64,000 nucleotides of DNA from the NCBI RefSeq assembly GCF_014851395.1, contig NW_024040817.1:33514340-33578339 (forward strand), in the 5' to 3' direction. Source of the stretch: Micropterus salmoides (taxonomy: Eukaryota > Chordata > Actinopteri > Centrarchiformes > Centrarchidae). The notes under the pieces are model-generated. The model made no database searches. It was not told the DNA's origin and saw only the letters and a list, made by a program, of their open reading frames with translations. This document shows, piece after piece, positions 44,994 to 55,729 of this stretch. A program made the position numbers and the translations under genes. Each line of letters opens with the position of its first letter. The first letter of the stretch is position 1.

Positions 44994-45475
44994 CGTTGAT
45001 CCTTCATCACTGATACTGCCTCATGACACAAAAGCTATAGGCCTAGCCTACCATGTTTTCTCCTTGAAGCACAAACATGTATTCACTTTCCCACCATTCA
45101 TGAAATTGCCTTCCTTCTGCATCAACTTTTCTTGTCTTGGACATTTAGGGATTGTTTGTATACATTACTCATCTCCACTTGTGGAAAACTACCGTAGTGG
45201 GTGTGGAAACATTGCAATCTAGTGGCGGGATGCCGTCACTTCTCAGGTCACAAAATTGATATGCATTTTATTTTAGGACAATCATGAATCTTTAAAGCTT
45301 TCGCAGGCCACATAAAATGACGAGGCGCGCCAGATTTGGCACATGTGCCTTATAGCATACTGATAATCTACTGACTGCAGTCAGAAGTTTTACACACAAG
45401 TCTGTGGCATCTGACACCACGGCAAAGGGGCACATGCACATATGAGGGTATATATATATAGCACTTGATCACCTT

Positions 45476-46880
45476 TCAAAATATGCTAAGGCGGGGCCGC
45501 TCCGAGCCGTGAAGGGCCCCCAGTACAGTCTGGGCCCCAGTGCGTCTGCACAGTCCATGCCAGTTAGTGATGTCAGGATGCTTTCTATTACTCCTCTGTA
45601 AAAGCTGACAAGAACTTAAGAAATACAGGCATTTTTGAGCTTTCTTCATCAGCGTGGAGATGTGAGATGACCATGTCAGGTTCTCTGTGATCCTGATTCC
45701 CAGGAACCTGAAACTGTTCACCTGCTCCACATCAGCACCACTGATGTAGACAGGAGTGTGTGTCTTTATCTCCTTTTTCCTGAAATCAACAATCAGTTCC
45801 TTAGTTTTCCTGACATTGAGCAGTAGGTTGTTCTCTGAGCACCACTCAGCAAGATTATCAATTTCCTCCCAATATTAAGTCTCATTGTTGTTTGAAATCG
45901 GGCCATTGATGGTGGTGTCACCCACAAACTTCACAACAGAGTTCTCTTCATGTCGGGGAATGCAGTCAGGAGCGGGCTGAGCACACAGTCCTGGGGGGCT
46001 CCCGTGTTGAGCACTAGAGTGGAGGAGGTGAGTCCGCCAAGCCGAACTGACTGGGGTCTGTTTGTGAGGAAGTCCAATATCCAGTTGCAGAGTGTTGTAT
46101 TTAAACCCGGAGTTTGCTGATCAGTTTCATGGGGAGATTGTGTTGAATGCTGAGCTGAAATCCACAAACAGCATTCTGATGTAGGTGTTGTTTTTCTCAA
46201 GGTGTGTGAGGGCTGAGTGGAGGGCATTGGAGATGGCATCCTCTGTGGATCTGTTGGTTCTGAAAGCAAACTGGTGAGGGTCCAGGCTGGCTGGGATGTT
46301 GTTCTTTAAGTGCTGAAGAACCAGTTTCTCAAAGCACTTCATCATAGAGTACGGTCTAGACCTGCTCTTTTATGAAAAGCGCTGAGAGATAACTGTTGTT
46401 GTGATTTGGCGCTATATAAATAAAATTGAATTGAATTGAAATTGAATTCATCAGAATGGGGGTGAGAGCCACAGGGTGGTAGTCGTTCAGACTAGACACT
46501 GCAGAATTTTTAGGTCCAGTAACGATGGTGGCTGTTTTGAAGCAGGTTGGAACCCTCTCCTGAGACAGTGAGATGTTAAAAATGTCAGTAATAACATCCA
46601 CTAGATGGGCTCAGGTTTTAGCTGATTTATTCATATTCACTCTCAGCAGGACTCTCCTCACATCTGCTGTGAATACTGACAGTGGCCGTTGTTGTGGAGG
46701 TGGTGTCCGCTTCGCCTCCTGTCTCCGCCTTCTCCCCTCTGTGTGTGTTTGTGCTTTGATTGCAGGAGTGCAGTCAGGTGTGCAGGCATTGGGACTCAAG
46801 CTACCTATAATCACCAATAATCTCTGCTTCATGTACCTGGTTCTGGCAGATTGGGGGTGGACAGAGCTTGACACCACATG
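45476..46880 (-). pseudogene. LINE (L2/Rex1-like) reverse transcriptase, broken
   Basis: The minus strand carries, in order, FTADVRRVLLRVNMNKSAK (about 46,680-46,615), LSQERVPTCFKTATIV with SSLNDYHPVALTPILM, MMKCFEKLVLQHLKNNIPAS, DPHQFAFRTNRSTEDAIS, MLFVDFSSAFNTISP (catalytic Asp region), LGLNTTLCNWILDFLTNRPQ, TGAPQDCVLSPLL, a catalytic F-A-D-D box altered to F-V-G-D (about 45,925), LLLNVRKTKELIVDFRKKE and FRFLGIRITENLTWSSHIST. Frameshifts and the lost catalytic Asp make it inactive. A 102-bp insertion (46,345-46,446) splits it. Confidence 0.85.
46345..46446 (+). mobile_element. Short retroposed repeat nested in the LINE, 7-bp TSD
   Basis: TTCATCA occurs at 46,338-46,344 and 46,447-46,453, and removing the insert restores the LINE peptide P-I-L-M-M-K-C. 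The insert contains GTCTAGACCTGCTCTTTTAT and ends in a GAATTGAATTGAA tail. It matches, in opposite orientation, the start of the repeat at 62,205-62,440. Confidence 0.85.
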
Positions 46881-47640
46881 AAGTACCAGAAGCTGCTGGC
46901 AGCCTGCAGTGCTGAGTGGATGCTACAGTAGCACAGCCGCACATGTGCTGACAAGGCAGAGAAAGATGGCTGTGGGGTCCATGGCATAGAATTACTGTGG
47001 AGTGTGTAATGTGAACTAAATATGTGTCCAAGTTCTCATGGTTGATCAACATATGGTCTTCAGCAGCAGTTTGTAGCAGGTGTCACAAAAAACACAAGAG
47101 TCTGCAGCTTTTCACTGCAGATAAGCAATCCTCATTTTTAGCTGTGCTGTGTTTTTAGAAGTGTGTTCATCAGGGAAAGAAGTTGTTTGCTGTAATAAAA
47201 TCATGTTTATTCTACCATAGTTAAAATAATCTACGCCTTAATCCCAACTCAGTTTAATGTCATTATAAATTAAGACAGCTGGGGCAATGCTATGCATGCT
47301 ATTTTGTCTCCCCTGTTCTCCTCCCGTATTGTCTACCTCTACTATCCTCTGGGCTACATACACTATTCCCTTTAATGTTCGTTAGTAGTAGTACTCTATC
47401 ATTTATAGTAGATCTTTAAATCTTTTTTGTAGTTTTAAACATTTGATTCTTATTTATCAAAACTTGAATATATTTTGTTGTACTTTGTTCAGCATTCTGT
47501 TATGTTATCTTGGTGTAATCTTTGTTTGTTATGTCTTTCTGAAACGAAAGGGAAAAAAAGAATATCAGTATCTGCATATCAGATTTTAAAATCCTCAAAT
47601 ATCAAAATTGGTATCGGTCTTAAAAATCCCATATCAGTTG
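46881..47640. other. No recognisable feature
   Basis: Non-coding by eye, without clear repeat ends. Confidence 0.45.
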
Positions 47641-47649
47641 GGCTTTAAA

Positions 47650-47900
47650 GCTCAAATGCATTGCACTGCAATCCTTAAGAACCTGGAAGCTGAACTGCAT
47701 TAAGAAAAGAGGCAAAGTGCTGCAACTGAAAGCTAAATTGTAATACTGTCAAATCTGGAAGTTGAAATGAGTTACCTGAAAAGGCTGAATGTTTAGTTAC
47801 ATTACACTGCACTGCTGAAAAACCTGGAAGTTGAAATGTAAAACTAGTTAAAACAAGTTGGAAGCTGACCTGCATTACCTAATGCTTAAAGCGGAAATAC
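47650..47900. repeat. Degenerate minisatellite (CTGGAAGCTGAA type)
   Basis: Imperfect units built on 'ctggaag(c/t)tgaa(c/a)tg.att' occur about every 25-45 bp (for example 47,680, 47,755, 47,822 and 47,858). They cause the repeated SFQL peptide in a minus-strand frame, which is not a gene. Confidence 0.65.
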
Positions 47901-48825
47901 ATTGCTGTAAAAACTTAGCCTAGCTGTAATATTGTCAATGCTGCATTAATGTTTATTGTAATATGTTGGTAAAATATAGGCCAACATAGTTTAAGATGTC
48001 AAATAGAGTCTTAGATTTGTACCAAGAAGAAGGTTCGGTTCAAAGGTTAAAAGTGAAACGCATTTGAGAAAAGTAAAAAACATACTTAAGCATATCTGTA
48101 TTTCTGACTGCGTGGCAGCCTGTGTCAGAGGACTGAAAGTGAGCTTAAGCACTGAAAGCGGCTTTAAAATTAATCAGGCCCTGTGTAGGATTAAAGGCTA
48201 ATGCAGTACCCCTCCCCCACCACCTCCTGGTGGCAGAAGCTCTGAAAACAACCCAGACACTGGGAGTCGGCCTGACCCAAATGAAATCAGAGGCAGGGAA
48301 TTTTTGATGAAAAATACAAGTGAAGAAAAAAAAAACTACAACACAAGCAGGTGAGCCCTAACAGAGCATCTCTGTGGGGAGACGGCAGTATGGCGTTACA
48401 ACGGTTACTAGAACTGAGGGATAAAGATGTTGGAGACAGGAGGCATCAGTGCCAGTGCATCACTGCAATCAATAAGGACTATGACTTGGCTGAATACATG
48501 ATGGTTATTTTTTTACTAAGATATGTGTATCCATAATCAACATTTTAATAGTCAATGTCAATCATTTGCACTGCAAAAACTGAGCTCTCAAAAACAAGGT
48601 GAAATTAAAGCTGCAAGCAGCGTTGGGCGGCCCTCGCACTTGTAGCGCGTCCACGTGTGAGCCGGCCGAGTTGCATATTCTGGAGCTCTGCCGGTGCGGC
48701 TGTGAATTTCCTACACGGTTCCGACGCCGCATGAAGGTGCTATATGTCACTTCCTGTGTCCCCTATGTGGAGCTACATAGCACTTGCCGCTATGAATATA
48801 AATCGATATTGGTGTGTAGATGTCT

Positions 48826-50683
48826 GCGGGGTGGGAGAGTTATCAAGCACGTAAAGTTTGTTTCAGATGTGAGCATGTACACTGAACAATAATGTACCCA
48901 AACAATGAAATAAATTCCTTTTATATTTCCCTGCCTTGTTGTTTATGTGTACATACAGAGGAAGAATGTGAGAACAGCACACATTTCATCGTTACTGTGT
49001 GTTAGAGCATGGGAGAACAGTGGATACTTTTAATACAGCCCACACCCCTAATACTGTGTAACTATAACAAGTAGAGAACAGAAGAAAAAGATGTTCTTTC
49101 TTTACAACTGTCTGCATAGCTTATTCATATTATATAAATGAATGTAATGAATGAAAATAAATAGGCCTACTAGGCTCCTCTCTACTTTGATATTTAAGAT
49201 TAGCTTGTTTGATCCACCTTCATACACATGTGACATTACTGTACAACTTGAGAAAGGTGAGTTGTTTTCTGCTCCAGCCTGCCTAAAAGAAAAGCGTTTT
49301 TGGGATTAAATGGACTTTATTAGCTGCTGCAGTGCAGGATGAACTCAGAACAGACCCATTTCTCACCTTATTATTCTAAACCATGCAACGAAGAAGAAGA
49401 AATGCATAATAAATCCTGGGACAAAATCTGTCCACAAATACTGTACAGCATGTAGTCTAATGAACAAGACTTGTGTTATAGCTGACTTGGGCAGTGAAAT
49501 GTTTATTTTTTTTAATTCATGTGGTCATAGTTGTCCACAACTCAAATCAGAATATAAGAAGAAATGTTTTATACCACCTCAAGAAGGCTTCCTATCAGAA
49601 AGGTAGGAAGGTATTTCAAATGTACAACTGCAGTACTTAAATCTAAGTAAAGTAATTTCCCTGACATTTTTGTGTTACTTTACTTTTAATAGACGCATGT
49701 AACAGGTTTTATACTTCCTGTGAGTATAATCCAATCAATCTTATTTTCATACTGTATATCCGTTGTGTAATTTGATAAATTGTGTTGTATGTCGTGCTCG
49801 CATCTCAGAGAAGACTCTGCAACATGCGTCTTTGTAAAGAGAGAAACGGACAGAAAAAGTCTCTAACTCTGCCTGTCAGCTCGCTCTGCTCCGTTAAAAC
49901 TGAATTTACCATACAGAATTGAAAACGAGTGCACTCCAGATTTAGCTGCAGCCAGCTGACCGTGTGCTTCTCTCTATACTGCAGTTCTGTGTCCATTCAT
50001 GCAGCAAACTGAAAGCACTGTCTGTCGGAACGTCTACGTGAAAAGAGAAGGAAGACATTGCTGGTAGTATTGTCTTCAGAGTTGTTAAACACCTCAGCGC
50101 ACTGAAGGAAGCCATCTGACTGTGTGAGGGGCAAGATCATTGATGTCTGCAGGCAGAGTAGGAGCTCTCCTGTCTGACTGGTCCACCAATAGCAGAGAAG
50201 ATGACCCCTTGAGACACAGCCCCTCCTCATTTGCATAATGAGGCAGAAATGCATACAAAACTTAAAAAAAAAAAAAGGCAGAAATAAATACCATGGCTGA
50301 AAATAAATAAGGTAAATAAATACAAAGGAAGAATAAAACAGACAAAACTATTAAAACACACATAAATAAATACATTGAAAAAATTAGTAATAAATAAAGT
50401 TGAAGATTATAACGGAGAATAAATAAATAAGGTAATTATAACAAAGGTGAATAAGTAAAGGCACTAATTAAAATATATACATTTGTCTCCTTGTATAATT
50501 TAATTACTACCTACATTTATTTATTTACTTTATTTTTTGTGTATTTGATTGGATGCTTATTTATTTATTGAGCACTTATTTATTTCTGTATTTATTTCTG
50601 ACTGTGTCAGGATCGGTCCTCCATAGCGGGGTGGGGAGAGTTATCAAGCACGTAAAGTTTGGTTCAGATGTGAGCATGTACAC
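48826..50683. repeat. 57-58 bp direct duplication around inserted repeat A
   Basis: GCGGGGTGGGAGAGTTATCA through GTGAGCATGTACAC occurs at 48,826-48,882 and, with two small differences, at 50,626-50,683. Repeat family A sits exactly between the two. Confidence 0.85.
48886..50625. repeat. Repeat family A, copy 2
   Basis: It is collinear with 10,365-12,100 and slightly longer at the left (CAATAATGTACCCAAACAAT). It ends GTCAGGATCGGTCCTCCATA, including the same AAATAAATA-rich 3' third. It contains an A-run at 50,262-50,273. Confidence 0.85.
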
Positions 50684-52400
50684 GTAAGTTACAACAACTT
50701 CCTGTGTCATGGCGAAGAGTTGATCTTTGACGCCGCGCCACGGACACACCCATTGACGAAAACTCGCAAATAGCACAACTTTTCATCTTCAATGCCTTTA
50801 GAAGGCACAGCAAAAATTTGAAGTCGGTCGGACTAAATCCCTAGGAGGAGTTCGTTAAAGTACGAAGTGTGTAAATCATCCAAAATTTGACGTAAAATTC
50901 AAAATGGCCGACTTCCTGTTGGTTTTAGGGCATCGCTCCAAGAGGCTTTTTTGTGCGTCTGGACAAGATACACGTACCACAGAAAATTCGTGCACGTAGG
51001 TAAAACGTGCGGCGGGGGCTGCTTCGTTAAAAGTCACTTCCTGTTGCCAGCAGATGGCGCTATGACTGTCTGTGAATGTCAGCATGTACATGTGTTCAGG
51101 GCGGGACTCTCATCCTACATGTACAGTTTGGTCCAGATGTGAGCATGTACACTGAAGTTACGACAACTTCCGTGTCATGGCGAAGAGCTGATCTTTGACG
51201 CCACGCCACGGACACGCCCATTGACGAAAACTTGCAAATAGCACAACTTTTCATCTTCAATGCCTTTAGAAGGCACAGCAAAAATTTGAGGTCGGTCGGA
51301 CTAAATCCCTAGGAGGAGTTCGTTAAAGTACGAAGTGTGTAAATCATCCAAAATTTAACGTAAAATTCAAAATGGCCGACTTCCTGTTGATTTTAGGGCA
51401 TCGCTCCAAGAGGCTTTTTTGTGCGTCTGGACAAGATACACGTACCACAGAAAATTCGTGCACGTAGGTGAAACGTGCGGCGGGGGCTGCTTCGTTAAAA
51501 GTCACTTCCTGTTGCCAGCAGGTGGCGCTATGACTGTGGGTGAATGTCGGCATGTACATGTGTTCAGGGCGGGACTCTCATCCTACATGTACAGTTTGGT
51601 CCAGATGTGAGCATGTACACTGAAGTTACGACAACTTCCGTGTCATGGCGAAGAGCTGATCTTTGACGCCACGCCACGGACACGCCCATTGACGAAAACT
51701 TGCAAATAGCACAACTTTTCATCTTCAATGCCTTTAGAAGGCACAGCAAAAATTTGAGGTCGGTCGGACTAAATCCCTAGGAGGAGTTCGTTAAAGTACG
51801 AAGTGTGTAAATCATCCAAAATTTGACGTAAAATTCAAAATGGCCGACTTCCTGTTGGGTTTAGGCTATGGCTCCAAGAGACTTTTTTGTGCGTCTGGAC
51901 AAGATACACGTACCACAGAAAATTCGTGCACGTAGGTGAAACGTGTGGCGGGGGCTGCTTCGTTAAAGGTCACTTTCTGTTGCCAGCAGGTGGCGCTATG
52001 ACTGTGGGTGAATGTCGGCATGTACATGTGTTCAGGGCGGGACTCTCATCCTACATGTACAGTTTGGTCCAGATGTGAGCATGTACACTGAAGTTACAAC
52101 AACTTCCTGTTTCATTGCGAATCATCGACGCCACGGACACGCCCATTGACGAAAACTCGCAAATAGCACAACTTTTCATCGTCAATGCCTTTAGAAGGCA
52201 CAGCAGAAATTTGACGTCGATCCGACTAAATCCCTAGGAGGAGTTCGTTAAAGTACGAAGTGTGTAAATCATCCAAAAATGGCCGTAAAATTCAAAATGG
52301 CCGACTTCCTGTTGACTTTAGGCTATGGGTTCTTGAGGCTTTTTTGTGCGTCTTGATACGATACATGTCCCCAGAAAATTTCGTACATGTAGGTTGAACG
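50626..52400. repeat. Tandem array of 468-bp units (about 3.7 copies)
   Basis: Identical landmarks recur exactly 468 bp apart: GTGCGTCTGGACAAGATACA at about 50,952, 51,420 and 51,888, and GGCGAAGAGCTGATCTTTGA at 51,179 and 51,647 with a variant at about 50,711. The units at 51,094-51,561 and 51,562-52,029 differ at only a few positions; the last, partial unit (from about 52,100) is more diverged. Because 468 is divisible by three, the same 61-63-codon frames appear in each unit, which is not evidence of coding. Confidence 0.92.
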
Positions 52401-52603
52401 TGAACGAGGGGCTAATCATTTCCAATTTTCTAGGTGGCGCTAGCGAGTCATTTTGCCACGCCCATGTGCGAAACTTGTAGAATACGAAATTCTTCACCGG
52501 TTCTGACATGTTTGCAAATTTTGGTGAGTTTTCGAGTATGTTTAGGCCATGTCATTTGGGCCTACTTTGCAGAAAAAAAAAAAAAAAAAAAATATATATA
52601 TAT

Positions 52604-52769
52604 AATCCGAGCAAATTCAATAGGGACCTCGCACGGTCGTGCTCGGGCCCTAAATATATATAATCCGAGCAAATTCAATAGGGACCTCGCACGGTTGTGC
52701 TCGGGCCCTAAAAAAGAATCCGAGCAAATTCAATAGGGACCTCGCACGGTCGTGCTCGGGCCCTAATAA
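52604..52769. repeat. Triplicated terminal hairpin module
   Basis: AATCCGAGCAAATTCAATAG then GGACCTCGCACGGTCGTGCT and CGGGCCCTAA occurs three times, starting at 52,604, 52,662 and 52,717. Each can fold as GGGaCC..GCAC/GTGC..GGgCCC. Confidence 0.9.
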
Positions 52770-52952
52770 GCAAAATTATCTGTCAACAGACCAAGAATAT
52801 TTCACTTGCTACTTAAGGCCAAAAAAACTTTAAATTCTCTAACATAAAAGCCGCCTAGTAAGAAGAAATATTTTGTCAGACAAAATACAAGTATATTTTG
52901 CCTTCACTTAAGATAATTAATCTTACTAAGATTTTAGTTTTGCAGTGCATGC

Positions 52953-53394
52953 TTTCCATCTTGCATTAGTCCAGAGTTGGAACTTCACTGTCTTAAAATG
53001 AGGAGTGCCATCACATCCGTGTATTATCTGGAATGGTCCGCACAGAGGTTTCTGTTGGAATGTACAAGTTTCATATCGTGCTTGGGCATATATAAACGCA
53101 TGTTCACATGCAACGTGGTTCTCTTTTCCGAGCTGCAGTTTATAAACAACATGGCCCGTTTGCATTCATCAAACAGAATAAATAGTTGTATTTCAGTCTT
53201 TGTTCAGGCACAAAGTCTGGCAAGCAAGCAAGACACAGACAGACCAACAGATGTGCATCTGTGAAAGCTACATGCTTCTCACTGCCCTATGCATCGCCAA
53301 GAAAACTATCCTCATGAACTGGAAGGCCAAGAAGAATTTAAGTATGAATTAAGTATGAGAATTTCCTATGAACCACATTAGCATGGAGAGATTG
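52953..53394. other. No recognisable feature
   Basis: Unremarkable non-coding sequence; the two overlapping small frames have no motif. Confidence 0.4.
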
Positions 53395-53715
53395 TCTGCT
53401 GAGGTTGGGGCTGTGCTGAGCTGCCTCGGGGATGGGTGAGGGCCTGTGGTTCGGGGCGTGTCTGCACGCTGGGGGCACTGGGCCCCCCTGGACCTACGCT
53501 AGGGCTTAGGGGGGTTGTCACTGGCTCTGGTGAGTTGGCGGTGCTGGTATCCTAGTTGGGTGGGGGACAGGGTTGAATGCTGGGGCCAGTCAGAAACCTG
53601 GCCGTAGTGGGGAAGACCAATCTAGCCTCCCTATGACCTCCTCCACCTCCCCCCTTCGGTTATGTCTCACTACATACACCTTTAGGACTCTGGAGGGCCG
53701 GCAGTGCCCGTGTCA
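53395..53715 (+). repeat. G-rich repeat segment (probable LINE 3' UTR part)
   Basis: A strongly G/T-skewed strand (GGGCCTGTGGTTCGGGGCGT, then GCACTGGGCCCCCCTGGACC) resembling the compositionally odd region of a fish LINE. A sister segment lies at 54,420-54,830. The intervening 53,720-54,405 looks like a hAT insertion. Confidence 0.4.
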
Positions 53716-53721
53716 CTACTA

Positions 53722-54130
53722 GGGCTGAAATGATCCATCGATTAAAACGATTAATAAAATGCATCGAGGCAAATTCTCTGCATCAGTGCTTCGTTTAATC
53801 CATGTAACTATAGTACAGCACACTGTTTCGCACGGACATTTATTACTGTCGCACATCACGCTTATGCTGTGAACACAATGTGATTATGATGGTGCTGTTT
53901 GCAAAGTGGATGAAGAGAGAGAAAATAGCGAGGAACAAAGAAGAAAGTGTCCAAAGTAGGGGATTATTTCAAGCTAAAGAAAAACAACAACTCTGTAATG
54001 TTACAGTCTGTCCACCGTAAAAACGAAACTTATGCCGCCTCTGCAACAGCACAACGGCAGCTGATCAGAAAGCATCCGGTGTTCTGCCAGCGGACCACAG
54101 ACGAGGTAACAGTAACATTTAACTGAAATC
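53722..54130 (+). mobile_element. hAT element 5' part with BED-finger remnant
   Basis: It opens AGGGCTGAAATGATCCATCG (a common fish hAT head). At about 53,947 the frame KVSKVGDYFKLKKNNN leads to QLIRKHPVF, matching the W/Y-D-Y-F-K...H-L-x-x-K-H-P pattern of the BED zinc finger at the start of hAT transposases. The cysteines are not intact and no catalytic domain follows. Confidence 0.55.
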
Positions 54131-54419
54131 ATGATTGATTGTTGAGTTGAAGGCTAGCCAAAGTAAGCCGCAGACCTCAGCTGAAAATGTGCGCATGTGC
54201 GTTTGTTGTTCTCATTTTTGGGCCGTGAGTTGTAACCTCACAGTCAGGAGTTAACTGGGTGTCGGGGAGCTGCACCTTTTAACTCACCCCCAGCTCTCTC
54301 TGTAGCTCAGACAATCCCTGCTACCTGCGTGTGCTAATCCATCCTTTCAACCAAATACTTTGTCTTTATAATTGCTCTCTTTATAATAACAACCAACAGC
54401 TGTTTCGTGTTCAGGATCG

Positions 54420-54835
54420 CTCATTTCTGCTCTCCCCTGGTGGGGTCTCGGGCTTTTCCCTGGGCCTGGGATCCATTGTCTCCTCTGCTCGCCAGGGTAC
54501 TCTTCAACAGGGATGGGGCTCCCGCTGCTTCACCCTGCTGGTTCTCTCACAATGGGGGCATACGGTTGTCCCGGCAGCACATGGCTGGTGTTGTCGGGGT
54601 GGGTTTTGTTGTTCCTTGGGGGTGGCTGCCTTAGGGGGCTGGGGGCTGTCGGCCCTGGTTCTCTCGCGTTCTCGCTCCCTGACAGCGGGGGCCCTGCACG
54701 ATTCTCTGCTCTCTGTGAGGTTTCAGGTCCTTTGTAATTTCTGGGGTTCATGCCTGCATGTTGATGGGGTCGGTGCAGCACTGTTGTGGCATCCCACTCT
54801 CACTAAGCACTACATTCTGTGACAGGCTTATGCGC
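54420..54835 (+). repeat. G-rich repeat segment, second part
   Basis: GGGATGGGGCTCCCGCTGCT, GTGGCTGCCTTAGGGGGCTG and TGGGGTTCATGCCTGCATGT belong to the same G/T-skewed LINE-like class as 53,395-53,715. The open frames here (up to 163 codons) reflect composition. Confidence 0.4.
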
Positions 54836-54847
54836 ACATGCGCACGC

Positions 54848-54990
54848 ACACTTAGCTGACACTTTTATCCAAAGAGACTTACAATTGCTATACATATCAG
54901 AGGTCTAGGGGTTAAGTGTCTTGCTCAGATTGAACCCGGGTCTCTCACACCAAAGGCATGCGTCTTATCCATTGCGCCATCACCACCCAC
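54848..54990 (-). mobile_element. tRNA-derived SINE, inverted copy
   Basis: The reverse complement reads GGTGATGGCGCAATGGATAA, GACCCGGGTTCAATCTGAGC (a recognisable B box) and GTAAGTCTCTTTGGATAAAA. It is the same family as 44,026-44,225, with a better preserved tRNA head. Confidence 0.85.
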
Positions 54991-55244
54991 ACACAAACAA
55001 ATTTAGATTGTCCATGGTTGTCACATGTAGAACAATTCTTTATGCTTTTCATTAAGTTATTTATTTAAAATGTATTATTCTTCTAGTTGTCATGGCTGTG
55101 CTATTTATTTATTTTGCTTTTCATTCTCCTTCATTTGCTTTCTTATGTCAGCTGTTTATTTTTGTTGTTCGGCTTGTTGTCTCTTTTTTGTTTGTTTCCT
55201 TTTCTCCGCCCACAGCCCCTCTCCCTGTTCTCTTGCAGGTTTTG

Positions 55245-55708
55245 TTGCTTTCTGCAATTGGTGTTTTCCTCTGCTGTTTTCCATCAGGAGGCTGCAGTCC
55301 ATCAGGACCAAAACTTCTCGCCACAAAAACAGCTTCTTCCGATCTGCAGCTAGCCAGGGACCCCCACTGACACTCCCCCCTTGCAAATACATATTTCTCT
55401 GCACATGTAAACACTATTTCATTTCATATCAAGCACAAATCTAGCATATGGCACACATTTGTTGTTAATTGTTAATCTTTGTTGTTGTATATTTTTATAT
55501 TGTCAATTTATATATTTCATTGGAATACATCTGCACTACACAAACCCAGAATAATGCACATGTTCTACAAATAGTTGTTATAGTATTTCTACATTTATTT
55601 ATGTCAATTGTATGTTTGTCTATGTGTAGCACCTTATCACCAAAACAAATTCCTCGTATTTGTTAAACACTACTTGGCAATAAAGCTCCTTCTGATTCTG
55701 ATTCTATA
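55245..55708 (+). mobile_element. LINE 3' end with (CTGATT)n tail
   Basis: RRLQSIRTKTSRHKNSFFRS (55,288-55,350) is the C-terminal motif of a Rex1/L2-like LINE. The UTR ends CAATAAAGCTCCTTCTGATT then CTGATTCT, the short tail repeat used by such LINEs. The Phe/Cys-rich frames at 55,070-55,444 are mostly composition. Confidence 0.7.
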
Positions 55709-55729
55709 GCTTTATTGTGGAAAAATAAA

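Larger units (their letters stand above)
43653..45347. mobile_element. hAT-type element, 1,695 bp, perfect 8-bp TSD, nested
   Basis: It starts CAGGGGTGTCAAACTCATTT (a well-known fish hAT head) and ends GATTTGGCACATGTG. CCTTATAG flanks it exactly on both sides (43,645-43,652 and 45,348-45,355). The inverted termini are only partly matched. It carries a SINE (44,026-44,225) and a second inverted-repeat element (44,386-44,993) as later insertions. There is no transposase. Confidence 0.85.
48604..52769 (+). mobile_element. GCTGCAAGCAGC repeat, composite copy 1
   Basis: A high-copy fish repeat whose name I do not know. It starts TTAAAGCTGCAAGCAGCG (with the small hairpin GCTGC-AA-GCAGC) followed by GGCCCTCGCAC. 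The parts in order are: head 48,604-48,885; an insertion of repeat family A (48,886-50,625) flanked by a 57-bp duplication; a tandem array of 468-bp units (50,626-52,400); an A-rich run (52,573-52,592); and three copies of a terminal module ending GGGCCCTAA. It encodes no transposase or polymerase. Another composite copy is at 63,321-64,000 and an inverted, older one at 56,672-58,976. Confidence 0.8.
48569..52952. mobile_element. MITE split by a large insertion
   Basis: GCACTGCAAAAACTGAGCTC (48,569-48,588) and the reverse-complementary end AGTTTTGCAGTGC (52,938-52,950) are the termini of a common fish MITE. Its body is the short piece to about 48,600 plus 52,770-52,950. Everything between (48,604-52,769) is the GCTGCAAGCAGC repeat, which landed inside it. 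Confidence 0.65.

Noticed and set aside
47675..47875. Repeated SFQLP peptide suggesting a repeat protein
   Set aside because: Product of a degenerate minisatellite read on one strand; no start context or conservation of frame.
50951..52078. Three identical 63-codon frames at 468-bp steps, looking like a tandem gene family
   Set aside because: They follow from the tandem repeat having a length divisible by three; there is no signal, domain or start context, and similar frames exist on the other strand.
50626..52400. Regularly spaced repeats reminiscent of a CRISPR array
   Set aside because: Units are 468 bp without short repeat/variable spacer structure, and the genome is eukaryotic.
54331..54822. 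163-codon frame rich in G, S, L and W
   Set aside because: It lies in a G/T-skewed repeat segment; several overlapping frames are open for compositional reasons and none has a domain.
55070..55444. Phe/Cys/Leu-rich frames resembling membrane proteins
   Set aside because: T-rich LINE 3' region; only the RRLQSIRTKTSRHKNSFF part is explained, as a LINE C-terminus in one of the frames.
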